Assembly (NCBI RefSeq): GCF_030378065.1
Contig: NZ_JAUCGJ010000005.1
Coordinates: 56,231-120,230 of the forward strand
DNA: 64,000 bases
Direction of reading: 5' to 3'
DNA from: Candidatus Venteria ishoeyi
GTDB lineage: Bacteria; Pseudomonadota; Gammaproteobacteria; Beggiatoales; Beggiatoaceae
The translations under genes and the position numbers were made by a program. This document shows, piece after piece, positions 9,458 to 18,235 of this stretch (the stretch's first letter is position 1; the number at the start of each line of letters is the position of its first letter). Under the pieces are notes generated by a model that saw only the letters and a list, made by a program, of their open reading frames with translations, did no database searches and was not told where the DNA came from.

Positions 9458-11698
9458 TTACTTATGCCGGAAACTGCTGTTTTCTGGAATTTCCAGCTTC
9501 TCATAAGCCGGTTTGCCGCGTTTTTTCAAATCCGCCAGCACATTGCGCACTTCCTGTATGGTGACATGGGTGCCGTGCAAACGCACAGGTACGCCGGTGC
9601 CGGGGGTCATATAAAACATATCGCCATTACCCAGCAGATTTTCTGCGCCGGTTTTGCCCAGCATGTTACGGGACAGGTTGGCGTTATCGACCTGGAAACA
9701 GATACGGGTGGGAAAATTGGTTTTCATTAAACCCGTTACCACATTAACGCCGGGTTCGCGGGTGGCAAGAATCAAGTGAATACCAGAGGCGCGGGCTTTT
9801 TGTGCCAAGCGGGTAATTAATTCTTCAATTTCCCGACCATCTTCACCGGCAGTGATTTCAGCAATTTCATGCACGATCATCACAATGTAAGGAATCGGCG
9901 ATAAGCTGATAGGGATGCCGCCCTGAGTTTCCTGCACTTCCGAGGCCTTAACCTTACGGTTATAACCATCAATATTGCGCACGCCCAAATCTGCCATAAG
10001 GCGATAACGCCGCTCCATTTCTGCCACCGTCCAGCGAAACGCCTGCTGCACCTTTTCTGGCGAGTGAATAATCGGCGTGAACAAATGCAGCAAATCCTTA
10101 TAACGGGATAAAGCCTGATGCTTGGAATCCAGCATTAACAGGCGCACTTCATCAGATGTGGCCTTATATAGCAAACTGAGCACCGCGCTGTGTATGGCAG
10201 TATCAATATCATCACCGTTTTGCCCAGCCATCAGCAGGTGGGGCATACGCGCCAAATCCACAATAACAGCATTGCCGCTGGTTTCTTTCCCCAGTGCCAG
10301 GGTCAGGGGCGAGCGACTGTCCTGATACGCTTTCATGAGTAACAGACTGGATAAGGGAATTTGTTCAGGATTGGTCTTTGGTACTTCAAAAATAATGAGT
10401 TCCGGCGTGGCTTCAACCATGCGCAGATGTGATAAGTTTAATTCTTTAGTCAGACGCTGAATCAACGGATCAAGCTGGCTGAGTTTGGGGGAAGGCTGAA
10501 TTTCCACGCGGCTGACCACCGGCCCTGGATAAATGCCTTTTAATACCGCTACCGAACGCAGTTTTTTCAAAATACTTTCAATTTTGGCCTTTAATATCGC
10601 CGGGTCAATGTAAACCTGCTCATCACTTGTTGCTGGTGCGTCATCAATCGCGGGATCACCGGGTAATAATAGATTGTTTAACGCCGGTAGTGTGGGTGCT
10701 TGATTTTTTTCAGAAAGCGTTTCTGCTTTAGATGACTGTTTATTGCTTGCTTTAGCAGACTTTGGGGTTAGGCTATCAGACTTTGAAACAGCAGAGGCCA
10801 CTGGTTTTTCAGCGCTTGTTGTTCTCTGTTGTTGGTTTGCCGCAGGTTTAACCGGTGTTTTAGTCGCAGTTTTTTTCTGGACGGTTGCCGTCTCATCCTG
10901 TTCACTTTCATCAAGAGGCTCATCCTGCTCAAATGCCTGGTATTTTTCCTGGTGTTTTTCCTGCACCTTCTGCCATTGCTGTTGCGCCTGCACCAGCCCT
11001 TTTTCACTCCAAAACCATAACCAGTGAAAAAGTTGACTTAAATAGTTGGAAATCAACGGCAGCACAACTTCAGCCAGATATTGGCGCATAATCGGCAGAT
11101 AATGCAAAGTATAAGCACCCAGCTTATCCATTAAGCGCACCCAGGACATACCCGTCAGCAGCGTGATACCGGTAAAAAATAATACCAATAACAGCAATGT
11201 TGCGCCCAGTGAGCTGATCATGTCTTTCAGGCCGTTGCCTATCCAGCCCCCCAATACACCACCTGCGTGACTAGGCAACAAGGCACTTTCTGCGGCAAAA
11301 TGCACAATCGCCAAGCCGCAGCCTGCGGTCAGGGTCAGCAGAAAACCAAAACCGGGAACTATCAGATGTTTGGGTTCAGCTAATAAATCATGGTGACGGC
11401 CTTTATAAATCAACCAGCCCAGATAACCGACCATAAAAGCAAACAGATAGGCAAAATAACCAAACCAGTTAAAAAACAGGTCTGCAAACAGCGCACCTGC
11501 CAAACCGCCTTTATTATGGATTTCCACGGCAGCTTCGCTGTTATGGGAAAAACCGGGATCCAGGGGATAATAGGTGGCTAAAGACACAAACAAATAAAGC
11601 GCAGCAAAGCAGAAGAAAATAAAAACAATTTCCCGTAACCCGGTACCGATTAACTTGCTGTTGCTGGCGAGCTTTTTATTACGACGCGCCTGACTCAC
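9458..11698 (-). CDS. FtsK-like DNA translocase homologue with destroyed ATPase motifs
   Basis: The architecture is that of FtsK: four membrane segments in residues 1-185, a Glu/Lys/Thr-rich linker (about 240-350) and an alpha-beta motor region (about 365-735). The conserved MPHLLMAG leads into Walker A, but residues 492-499 read GQNGDDID where an active FtsK has GxxGxGKS, so Lys and Ser are gone. Walker B reads IVMIVHEI, His610 replacing Asp. The protein ends at residue 746 just after the motor and lacks the gamma domain that reads KOPS sites and activates XerD. It starts at GTG with AGGA upstream. It is very likely a non-hydrolysing paralogue, perhaps a structural divisome component, and an active FtsK should exist elsewhere. 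The frame is intact, so this is not simple decay. Confidence 0.85.
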   Translation of the reverse strand: MSQARRNKKLASNSKLIGTGLREIVFIFFCFAALYLFVSLATYYPLDPGFSHNSEAAVEIHNKGGLAGALFADLFFNWFGYFAYLFAFMVGYLGWLIYKGRHHDLLAEPKHLIVPGFGFLLTLTAGCGLAIVHFAAESALLPSHAGGVLGGWIGNGLKDMISSLGATLLLLVLFFTGITLLTGMSWVRLMDKLGAYTLHYLPIMRQYLAEVVLPLISNYLSQLFHWLWFWSEKGLVQAQQQWQKVQEKHQEKYQAFEQDEPLDESEQDETATVQKKTATKTPVKPAANQQQRTTSAEKPVASAVSKSDSLTPKSAKASNKQSSKAETLSEKNQAPTLPALNNLLLPGDPAIDDAPATSDEQVYIDPAILKAKIESILKKLRSVAVLKGIYPGPVVSRVEIQPSPKLSQLDPLIQRLTKELNLSHLRMVEATPELIIFEVPKTNPEQIPLSSLLLMKAYQDSRSPLTLALGKETSGNAVIVDLARMPHLLMAGQNGDDIDTAIHSAVLSLLYKATSDEVRLLMLDSKHQALSRYKDLLHLFTPIIHSPEKVQQAFRWTVAEMERRYRLMADLGVRNIDGYNRKVKASEVQETQGGIPISLSPIPYIVMIVHEIAEITAGEDGREIEELITRLAQKARASGIHLILATREPGVNVVTGLMKTNFPTRICFQVDNANLSRNMLGKTGAENLLGNGDMFYMTPGTGVPVRLHGTHVTIQEVRNVLADLKKRGKPAYEKLEIPENSSFRHK

Positions 11699-11733
11699 TG
11701 TTTTTCCTCATATAGGCTGATGTTACGCAAATA

Positions 11734-11762
11734 TTTTTTTTGTGCTTTAAGGCACAAAAAAA
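11734..11762. other. T/A-flanked hairpin upstream of the ftsK-like gene
   Basis: Arms TTTTTTTTGTGC and GCACAAAAAAA are separated by a six-base loop. It resembles a bidirectional intrinsic terminator, but on the minus strand it lies in the 5' region of the ftsK-like gene, where it could attenuate transcription. Confidence 0.6.
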
Positions 11763-11828
11763 TAATATCAAATTCAGCGTATTTTAACCTGAAATCATAA
11801 ATATGCATGGATTAATTAAGTAACTGTT

Positions 11829-11988
11829 AGGAGTGAGGATGAAATAAGTGCAGGAACTGGGCACAGGATTTTTATTCATTTTCAAGGCATGAAAACAGGC
11901 GCATAGCAAGCTATGTAACTGTTTTCACAACGCAGAAAATGGAGAAAAAGACCAGCCCAGTTTCTGAAGTTATAAAATTCTCACTCCT
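11829..11988. repeat. MITE-like element A, copy 2
   Basis: About 160 bp bounded by AGGAGTGAGGAT and its inverted counterpart ATTCTCACTCCT. The interior, with a TTTTCATTC/ACAGGCGCATAGC segment, matches the copies at 35082 and 36317 in opposite orientation. It fills most of the gap between the ftsK-like gene and the BchI-like gene. No coding capacity. Confidence 0.85.
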
Positions 11989-12060
11989 TATGGATTTACA
12001 TTGATAATTAAAGGTTTATAGCTATTGCCTGACAATTTTTGTAAACCGTAAACCCTTTAT

Positions 12061-13023
12061 CTATTCCCTGAATAAGTTTGGTGTCTCCGCAGCCGTGCTG
12101 ATGCGCCTGCGATGGGCCAGGGCTAATTCTGCGGCTTCTTTAATATGCTCAGAGTTCACCGTCTTTTCCCCTTCAAATGCAGCGATCACACGCGCTGTTT
12201 TATAAATTGCAATATCTGAACGCATCCCGTCAATTTGCGCAATCCCACAAATATGAGCGATCTCTTCCAGAGACGCTTCACTCACTTCCACCTGATTGAG
12301 ATAAGCGCGCGCGCGTTCAATTTTCCGGGCAAGTTCTTGTTCTACATTTTGCCATTGCTGGAAAAATGCACGAGGGTTTTTATTGTACGCCATGCAGCGT
12401 TTGATAATTTCATAGCGGTCTTTTAAATCCATGCGACTATCTGTAATCACGTACAAACCAAAGCGATCCAACAACTGAGGATGCAACTCTCTGCTATCGG
12501 GATTGGTCGTTGCCACCAAGATAATATCTGCCTGATGATCAAACGTCACGCCTTCACGCTCAACCCGGTTCACGGTACTGGTGACGGCCTCCAATATCAC
12601 CGCCAGCAAATCATCACGAAAGTGATTAATATTATCAATATATAAAATACCCCGATTTGCGCGCGCCAATAAACCCGGTTCAAAATGCCGCTCGCCGGTT
12701 TGTAATACTTTTTCAACTTCCAGTATACCAGCCACCTGCTCTATGTTGCTGCTCAGGGGTAAGGTTAAAAACGGCGTGGGTACGCGCACAAACTCCTGGG
12801 TTCTGATACCTTTTCTGGGTGCCAGATTAAAAGCACTGCCCGGAATCATGCTAATTTCCGGCAATAAGGCTGGCAGTGCGCGCACCGTGGTGGTTTTTGC
12901 CGTGCCACGGGTGCCGGTGATCAAAACGCCACCAATTGCCGGGTCTATGGTATTAAAGATCAGCGCCCGTTTCATGCTCTGCTGACCAACAATGGCGGTA
13001 AAAGGATAAGGAGGTAAGTTCAT
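12061..13023 (-). CDS. magnesium-chelatase I-subunit-like AAA+ ATPase (BchI/ChlI family)
   Basis: A single AAA+ domain of the BchI type. YPFTAIVGQQSMKRALIFN is followed by DPAIGGVLITGTRGTAKTT, where GTRGTAKTT is Walker A. Walker B is NRGILYIDNI and the sensor region contains ATTNPDSRELHPQLLDRFG. In chlorophyll or cobalamin synthesis this subunit powers metal insertion together with ChlD and ChlH/CobN. None of those partners is nearby, and nothing in the window suggests phototrophy. It may serve another chelatase or act as a MoxR-like chaperone. The Walker B carries Asp-Asn where Asp-Glu is usual, which may weaken hydrolysis. It lies six bases downstream of the DM9 protein gene, so the two form an operon. 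Confidence 0.82.
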   Translation of the reverse strand: MNLPPYPFTAIVGQQSMKRALIFNTIDPAIGGVLITGTRGTAKTTTVRALPALLPEISMIPGSAFNLAPRKGIRTQEFVRVPTPFLTLPLSSNIEQVAGILEVEKVLQTGERHFEPGLLARANRGILYIDNINHFRDDLLAVILEAVTSTVNRVEREGVTFDHQADIILVATTNPDSRELHPQLLDRFGLYVITDSRMDLKDRYEIIKRCMAYNKNPRAFFQQWQNVEQELARKIERARAYLNQVEVSEASLEEIAHICGIAQIDGMRSDIAIYKTARVIAAFEGEKTVNSEHIKEAAELALAHRRRISTAAETPNLFRE

Positions 13024-13029
13024 ATCAGC

Positions 13030-13554
13030 TTAATCTTTTGCTTTTTTAACCAGAATCTCAAATTTTCGCATCGTATAAGCCCGCCCGTTGCGCTCAATCT
13101 GACAGCCTGTTCCAGGTTTTAAGATTTTACCGGCAACCCAGGCTTTTTTGCGCTGAACCCGGCAAATGTATAAAAGATAAGCTTCATCTGCATCTTCCGC
13201 GCCACCAATGACTGCATTTTCAGGAATTGGCCCGGTTTGGTAAGCCTGCCAGATATAATCAGCCTGTTTGAGCAACACCTCATAATGTGGCGCGCGATTG
13301 GTACGACCCGACACGGTTATCAGACAAGCTCTGGATTGTTGGCTGAGCTTGCCAGGGTGCATAGCTTTATTATAATGCGCCCGACAAACATACCAGCGCT
13401 TACTGTCTACTGGCGTGAGCATATCAACCGGCATGGGGTTATCCGGCAACATGCCACGCTTCATCCGCTGCCACTGACCTTCCTCATCCGCAAACAGCAA
13501 ATGCACCCAACCCGATAACAATACAATAATGCTTAATTTTATTAACCTGTTCAT
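13030..13554 (-). CDS. secreted DM9 / DUF3421-type protein
   Basis: An N-terminal signal peptide (MNRLIKLSIIVLLSGWVHLLFA) is followed by 150 residues with two related units. Each has a W/YxCRAxYxxAxxPGKL...CxI...Yevl pattern: one at about 55-95 (WYVCRAHYNKAMHPGKL) and one at about 115-170 (AVIGGAEDADEAYLLYICRV...WVAGKI...GCQI). This is the pattern of DM9/DUF3421 repeats, which are mannose-binding lectin-like in animals. The paired cysteines could form disulfides in the periplasm. Why it is co-transcribed with a BchI-like ATPase is not clear. Confidence 0.68.
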   Translation of the reverse strand: MNRLIKLSIIVLLSGWVHLLFADEEGQWQRMKRGMLPDNPMPVDMLTPVDSKRWYVCRAHYNKAMHPGKLSQQSRACLITVSGRTNRAPHYEVLLKQADYIWQAYQTGPIPENAVIGGAEDADEAYLLYICRVQRKKAWVAGKILKPGTGCQIERNGRAYTMRKFEILVKKAKD

Positions 13555-13647
13555 GCCTGAAAATAATAAACCAGTTTCATGTGAATCAAAAGTAAATTGT
13601 GTATTTTCTGCATAAAGTCACATATTCTCCGACTTATATTAAGGACT

Positions 13648-13745
13648 AAACAACCACCCGCTTGAAGCTGCGGGGCTAGAAAACCTGGTGGCTGAAAGCC
13701 GGGATACAAGGCGAACAAGCCCTGTTATTTATATTTTTCAGCCCT
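13648..13745. repeat. IS200/IS605-like end hairpin element E, copy 1
   Basis: It begins AAACAACCACCCGCTTGAAGC with a following GCTGCGGGGC, then GGTGGCTGAAAGCCGGGATAC and GCGAACAAGCCCTGTT. The same ordered blocks occur at 48461-48561 and 63798-63900. Foldback ends of this kind are typical of IS200/IS605 elements, but no TnpA or TnpB is present, so it is a remnant or non-autonomous derivative. Confidence 0.65.
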
Positions 13746-13819
13746 ATTTGTCACTTGTCTGAATGCAATGGGTCTGATAAGTTACCTAATCATCAGCATC
13801 ATTATCAAGGTGGCCTCAC

Positions 13820-15457
13820 ATGAGCAAGCAGACATCCGCATCATCTGCCGAATTAATTGCAAACGGCAGCCAGAACTTTATCCGGCAAGTCACTGTCTTC
13901 AGTCAACGCGCCCACGTCAGCCGCCGTGTTAATGCCTCGGCAACCATCGGGCTGAATCGTTTTGCGATTGAAGTCACCGCATTTGAAGTGGATGCGGATT
14001 CCGTGCAAGCGCGGGTATTTGGTGAAGGCGAAATCCTTGCCGTGCAATATCAACGCATTCCCGTACCGCAGATTGTGCAGGCGGACTTAAAAGCACTGGA
14101 TGCGCAGGAACGTCAATTACGCCAGCAAAAAGACACGCTAAAAGCCAAGTTAAGCAGCGTACAACGCCAGCAAACTTTCCTCGATGCCGTTGCCAATTTT
14201 TCCAGCGTTGAAGTCCCCAAAGAAATCCAGACCAATATGCCAACGATTGGACATTTACAGGATTTATTACAATATCTGGATGACAATGCCCAGACGCTGC
14301 TGGAGCGCGAACAAAGCTTAAAAGCCGACATAGAAAACCTGGATAAAGAGCTGGGCGCAGTGCAGCAACACCTCAAACAATTACGGGTGAATCAAACCAA
14401 AAAAAATCAGCCGGAAAAAACCGTCATCGAAGTTCTGTTCCAATCTCGGCAGGCACAGCCGGTTGAAATTGAAGCCTCTTATGTGGCAGGGCGGGCAAGC
14501 TGGTTGCCTATTTATAAAGCCGATGTCAGTGCCAGTCATGACATCAGCCTTACCCTGTTTGCACAAATCAAGCAAAACACCGGCGAAAACTGGTCAAACA
14601 GTACGCTCAAAGTCTCCAACGCCATGCCCGTTACCACGGGCGCTTTGCCTGAAATCCAGTCCTGGATATTACATGAGTCTATGGCCTATTTATCAGAATC
14701 CCTGGATTTGGAAAAAACCGCATTATGCGCAAGCGCCATTGAGGCTGGCGCAGCACCCATGCAGGCTGCCGCAGCCATGCAACGCGCACCGGAAGCGCAT
14801 TTTGCCCAGGCCAGCAGCACGGACAAAGGTACGCATTTTGAGTACGAACTGCCAAATCCCGTTGATTTAAGCAGCGGTGCGCGGGAATCCCTGTTACCCC
14901 TGCGGCGTTATTCTCCTCCCGGTAAATTTTTCCACTACACCATCCCCAGCGAGGAATCACTGGTCTATTGGGTATGCCGCTTATTACCCGATGCCGGTCT
15001 GCCCAGTGGACGCTTAAATATTCATTTTGACGGGGAATATATTGGCAAAACCCTGTTCACTGAAAAACGTCCCGGTGAAGATTTATTATTAAACCTCGGT
15101 GTTGAACGCCATATTAAAGTGCTGCGCGAGCAACTAGCCAACCAGAAAACCGAAACCTTTTTCAGCAAGGTGGAGCGCCACACCTTCACCCGCGAACTGG
15201 GTTTTAATCTGATAGTGGAAAACCTGAAAGCAGAAGCCGTCACCGTGCTGGTATTAGATGCGATTCCCGTCAGCGACACGGATCGTTATCAGGTCAAGGA
15301 AGTGACCCTCAACCCACAACCGGACGAGCGCGACTGGCAGGACAAAAAAGGCGTGATGGCCTGGCGCTTAAAACTGGAACCCAATCAGGAGCAACGCATA
15401 CAACAGACTTATTTGGTGAAATATCCTAAGGATAATCCGCCTGAGGGTATTGATTAG
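13820..15457 (+). CDS. DUF4140/DUF4139 (mucoidy-inhibitor MuiA-like) protein
   Basis: This 545-residue protein has an N-terminal DUF4140 domain (about 20-115, VTVFSQRAHVSRRV), a coiled coil (about 85-200, rich in Gln, Leu and Lys) and a C-terminal DUF4139 domain (about 205-540, with ASYVAGRASWLPIYKADV and the closing YLVKYPKDN). Proteins of this architecture are called mucoidy inhibitor A homologues; no biochemical role is established. No signal peptide is visible, so it is probably cytoplasmic. It stands alone, flanked by an IS200-like remnant upstream and two B elements downstream. The stop codon overlaps the first base pairs of element B copy 2. Confidence 0.85.
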   Translation: MSKQTSASSAELIANGSQNFIRQVTVFSQRAHVSRRVNASATIGLNRFAIEVTAFEVDADSVQARVFGEGEILAVQYQRIPVPQIVQADLKALDAQERQLRQQKDTLKAKLSSVQRQQTFLDAVANFSSVEVPKEIQTNMPTIGHLQDLLQYLDDNAQTLLEREQSLKADIENLDKELGAVQQHLKQLRVNQTKKNQPEKTVIEVLFQSRQAQPVEIEASYVAGRASWLPIYKADVSASHDISLTLFAQIKQNTGENWSNSTLKVSNAMPVTTGALPEIQSWILHESMAYLSESLDLEKTALCASAIEAGAAPMQAAAAMQRAPEAHFAQASSTDKGTHFEYELPNPVDLSSGARESLLPLRRYSPPGKFFHYTIPSEESLVYWVCRLLPDAGLPSGRLNIHFDGEYIGKTLFTEKRPGEDLLLNLGVERHIKVLREQLANQKTETFFSKVERHTFTRELGFNLIVENLKAEAVTVLVLDAIPVSDTDRYQVKEVTLNPQPDERDWQDKKGVMAWRLKLEPNQEQRIQQTYLVKYPKDNPPEGID

Positions 15458-15567
15458 GAGGCTGTCCGAGAACTCTGTTTTTCAAAAAATCGGGATTTTA
15501 ACTCATTGATAAGTAATGAGTTAAATTTAGCAAAATCGCTGATTTTGCTATTCTCGGACAGCCTCCT
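15456..15567. repeat. MITE-like element B, short variant (copy 2)
   Basis: The ends AGGAGGCTGTCCGAGAA and TTCTCGGACAGCCTCCT are identical to those of the longer copies, but the interior is unrelated (ACTCATTGATAAGTAATGAGTT forms its own palindrome). The same ends enclosing different centres suggest one transposase mobilised several internal sequences. Confidence 0.85.
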
Positions 15568-15679
15568 AGCCTGAAAATCTAAAAACTTTAAAGATGCCCA
15601 AGTTTTGGCTCTCATCCTTATACATAAGTTACACGGATATGTTTTCCGCAAAACCAGCCCCATCGGGGCAAAACATACT

Positions 15680-15842
15680 AGGAGGCTGTCCGAGAACAGA
15701 GGCCGTAGCGAGGGAAAGCTGGTTTGAGGCAGATTTTTTCATTATTTGAGGCGAATATTGGGTATATTTAACGAAAATAAGGGAGAAATCTGACCAAATC
15801 CAGCTTTTCCGCAGTAGGTCTTGTGTTCTCGGACAGCCTCCT
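15680..15842. repeat. MITE-like element B, copy 3
   Basis: About 163 bp with complete terminal inverted repeats preceded and followed by CTAG-type sequence (ACTAGGAGG at the left, CTCCTAGC at the right). Nearly identical to the copy at 35479 and inverted relative to the copy at 5975. Confidence 0.88.
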
Positions 15843-16010
15843 AGCCCAGGGCAACGCCCTGGGTTTGTAATGTGATGATACCAGAGCCCTGAAAGGGCGA
15901 TACATAAATGATGCACCTTCTGATGTATCGCCCTTTCAGGGCTCTAATTCAACAAAACAACCTACCTGGGGCGCTGCCCCAGGCTGGTATGTATATCCCT
16001 TTCAGGGCTA
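15843..16010. repeat. composite palindromic repeat F, copy 1
   Basis: A series of hairpins: CCCAGGGC/GCCCTGGG, then AGAGCCCTGAAAGGGCGATA with its inverted partner, then CCTGGGGC/GCCCCAGG. The whole block is the reverse complement of 48165-48332. It occupies the gap between element B and the toxin-antitoxin region and has no coding capacity. Confidence 0.8.
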
Positions 16011-16109
16011 AAAGGTCTCAAAGAGACTTGTGTATAAAAGACTTGGCCGGATGACGACACCCACCGCCTGCTGGCTGGGTGTTCACCCATAGATGGTTTT
16101 GCTGCTTGT

Positions 16110-16367
16110 TTGCAAGGAAAAGAATATTCCCATTTTGGTGAGATCGTGTTTCATAAGCAACCAGACAGAGTTTGGCATGGCTACCTCGACCCACGCCAAG
16201 CTATCCCTCGTGATCATATAGAAAAAGCCGCTGAAGAAGCTGGCGTGTCTACCAATAAAATAGACGAAACCGTACAATCTTTGTCAGCACATATGGGGTG
16301 GGACATAACAATCGGCAGTGAACAGGGAATAATTAACAATGAAGGCAGTGAGGATAGCGAACAGTGA
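16110..16367 (+). CDS. hypothetical protein, probable gene fragment
   Basis: An 85-residue frame with a TTG start. The frame is open further upstream without a good start codon, so this may be the 3' remnant of a longer gene cut by the repeats at 15.5-16.0 kb. The HFGEIVFHKQPDRVWHGYLDPRQ and AAEEAGVSTNKIDETVQSL segments look like real protein, but I do not recognise the family. It lies just upstream of the antitoxin gene. Confidence 0.35.
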   Translation: MQGKEYSHFGEIVFHKQPDRVWHGYLDPRQAIPRDHIEKAAEEAGVSTNKIDETVQSLSAHMGWDITIGSEQGIINNEGSEDSEQ

Positions 16368-16439
16368 GAACTTTGAGGGTTTTCATTGTTCATTGTGTAT
16401 TGCTCATTGATATAAGTCAGAGTCACAGGAGTAAAGATT

Positions 16440-16682
16440 ATGGAGCTTTCCGCAGTTCAATACATATCAGATAAACAAGGCCACACTACCGGTGTTGTGG
16501 TGCCGATTGAATTATGGCAGCGTATTCAAAAAATGATGGAAGAAAAGATACCAACACAAGAAGTAAATGCCTGGGATACGCTGCAAAATTTAACTGGCAG
16601 CCTCAGTGCCCCCTCTGATTGGGCGGAGGAGCACGACCATTATCTTTATGGCACCAATAAGCAAAAAACGAAGCAATCATGA
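16440..16682 (+). CDS. antitoxin of a PIN-domain toxin-antitoxin pair
   Basis: An 80-residue protein that overlaps the downstream PIN toxin gene by four bases (ATGA), the usual arrangement of a VapBC-type pair. The N-terminal half (SAVQYISDKQGHTTGVVVPIELWQRI) has the beta-strand and helix pattern of Phd/DUF2281-like antitoxins. The C-terminal half is acidic, with Trp residues, and would wrap the toxin. A clear ribosome binding site CAGGAG lies eight bases before the ATG. Such pairs are normally autoregulated by the antitoxin. Confidence 0.75.
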   Translation: MELSAVQYISDKQGHTTGVVVPIELWQRIQKMMEEKIPTQEVNAWDTLQNLTGSLSAPSDWAEEHDHYLYGTNKQKTKQS

Positions 16683-17101
16683 AACCAGCCCGCTTATTTC
16701 TTGATACAGCTTTTGTGCAAGCACTGCTGAATAAAAACGATGACTATCACGAAGTTGCCAAAACCTTGTTCCCGACACTGCGCACAGCGGCGGAAGTGTG
16801 GACAAGCGAAGCGGTTTTAGTGGAAATCGGCAACGCTTTGAGCGCTACACAACGGGATACCGCTGTGCGTTTTATTGAGCAATGTTATACCACGCCCAAC
16901 ATGCATGTTGTCAGCGTGGATACCGCATTATTGCACAAGGCGCTGGCTTTATACCGCAAGCGTAACGATAAGGACTGGGGGCTGACCGACTGTATTTCTT
17001 TCGTAGTCATGCAGGAGCAGACATTATGCGAAGCTATGACGATAGACCGGCATTTTATTCAGGCTGGGTTTCGGGCATTGATGCGGGAACAAAAGGCATA
17101 A
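16679..17101 (+). CDS. PIN-domain toxin (VapC-like ribonuclease)
   Basis: A 140-residue PIN domain. The acidic metal-binding residues are in place: Asp9 (LFLDTAFV), Glu47 (VLVEIGNAL), Asp101 (WGLTDCISF) and a further Asp near residue 121 (AMTIDRHF). PIN toxins cleave RNA, often tRNA or rRNA, when freed from the antitoxin. The gene overlaps its antitoxin by four bases. The TPR-like gene begins seven bases after its stop and may be a passenger or part of the same transcript. Confidence 0.85.
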   Translation: MKPARLFLDTAFVQALLNKNDDYHEVAKTLFPTLRTAAEVWTSEAVLVEIGNALSATQRDTAVRFIEQCYTTPNMHVVSVDTALLHKALALYRKRNDKDWGLTDCISFVVMQEQTLCEAMTIDRHFIQAGFRALMREQKA

Positions 17102-17108
17102 ATTGTGA

Positions 17109-17753
17109 ATGAGCAATAAAACAGATGGCGCTGCCAATATTTCCAGCATTACAATCACCTACGATGCTATTAACCCACCAGGGTTAAATAAATTGCCATT
17201 GAAGGTTAAAGAAGCCTTGCCAATCTTATACGAACGGGCGCAACGTGGCGATAAACTGGTTATTCAGGAATTGGAAGCCTTGTGGTCTCAATATCCGAAA
17301 GTGCCGAATTTCTCCAATTACTTGAGTGTTGCCTATGACCGAAGCGGTCAGCGTGACAAAACGGAAGCCTTGCTGGAGGAATCATATCGGCGCTATCCCA
17401 ATTATTTGTTTGCCAGAACCAACTACGCACTGATTTGTTTGACTCGACACCAAGACCCAAAGAAAGCTTTTAAAATTTTAGGTGGTGTCCATGATCTGAA
17501 AGCATTATATCCGCGCCGCAATATGTTTCATATCACCGAAGTGCTGAGTTTCTACAGCACACTTGCTTTGTATTATCACGCTATTGGCAAAAAAGAGGCG
17601 AGCTGGCGATGGTATGAAATACTCAAAGAGCTTGACCCAGATCACCATCTGGTTAAACAGTTAAAACGAAAAATAAAACCTTCACTCATGCAACGTTTAC
17701 TGAAGCCTCTGATTAAATGGGCACAGAATAAAGCTGCTGAAGATAAGTCGTGA
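17109..17753 (+). CDS. TPR-like helical repeat protein
   Basis: A 214-residue protein with at least two tetratricopeptide-like helical pairs: PNFSNYLSVAYDRSGQRDKTEALLEESYRRYPN at about 70-105, and a further one near 145-180 (STLALYYHAIGKKEASWRWYEILKELDPDH). These are protein-protein interaction scaffolds. The C-terminus is basic and amphipathic (KRKIKPSLMQRLLKPL). It follows the PIN toxin by seven bases, so the two are probably co-transcribed. There is no signal peptide. Specific partner unknown. Confidence 0.65.
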   Translation: MSNKTDGAANISSITITYDAINPPGLNKLPLKVKEALPILYERAQRGDKLVIQELEALWSQYPKVPNFSNYLSVAYDRSGQRDKTEALLEESYRRYPNYLFARTNYALICLTRHQDPKKAFKILGGVHDLKALYPRRNMFHITEVLSFYSTLALYYHAIGKKEASWRWYEILKELDPDHHLVKQLKRKIKPSLMQRLLKPLIKWAQNKAAEDKS

Positions 17754-17806
17754 CACGCCAGCGTCGTAACCATTCAGACCCCGATTATTTTTTGCCGCAG
17801 AATATG

Positions 17807-17841
17807 CAGAAAATACAGAAAATACAGAAAATACAGAAAAT
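17807..17841. repeat. 9-bp tandem repeat
   Basis: About four copies of AAAATACAG in a row. Located in a 480-bp intergenic stretch (17754-18235) that otherwise holds two palindromes and a toxin-antitoxin operator. Confidence 0.85.
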
Positions 17842-17975
17842 AACCTAAAGTTAATCCATTCTGCGTATTTCAGCGAATTCTGCGGCGAAATCTACAATAC
17901 GGGGCTGAAAAGCTTATCCTGCCTCATGTATTGGATAGCACACAATACTACACACGGCGCAGGCACGCCGCTACG

Positions 17976-18002
17976 GGTTCCCACGCATGGCGCGTGGGAA
18001 CC
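17976..18002. repeat. palindromic repeat C, copy 1
   Basis: Inverted arms GGTTCCCACGC and GCGTGGGAACC around ATGGC. The same palindrome lies at 18699, and a diverged copy with the same upstream module (ACGGCRCAGGCRCGCCGCTACG) lies near 32205. Confidence 0.85.
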
Positions 18003-18100
18003 AGAGAAGTTTGAAGACTGTTCTAAAACCTCTGCGTCTTTGCGCCTCTGCGGGAAGAAATTTGACGGTTTGATGACGGTTAGCAACTTTAGACAGGATA

Positions 18101-18133
18101 AAACCGTCCAGGTCTTAAAGACCTGGACGGTTT
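18101..18133. repeat. palindromic repeat D, copy 2
   Basis: A perfect 16-bp inverted repeat, AAACCGTCCAGGTCTT, with a single-base loop. It differs from copy 1 at 6161 by one compensated T-to-G/A-to-C change in each arm, which keeps the stem intact. Confidence 0.85.
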
Positions 18134-18189
18134 ACGGTATTGAACTGTCCTGTATTAAGTTGGTGGCCTGAAAAGCATTAGTTTCTTAT

Positions 18190-18216
18190 CTTTTGTATTA
18201 CAATATATTACAAAAG
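18190..18216. promoter_or_regulatory. probable autoregulatory operator of the dinJ-like gene
   Basis: CTTTTGTA and TACAAAAG form an inverted repeat across an AT-rich centre containing TTACAATATATTAC. It ends 19 bp before the antitoxin start, ahead of an AAAGAGG ribosome binding site. RelB/DinJ antitoxins bind such palindromes through their ribbon-helix-helix domain. Confidence 0.55.
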
Positions 18217-18235
18217 GCAGCTAAAGAGGCACCAT

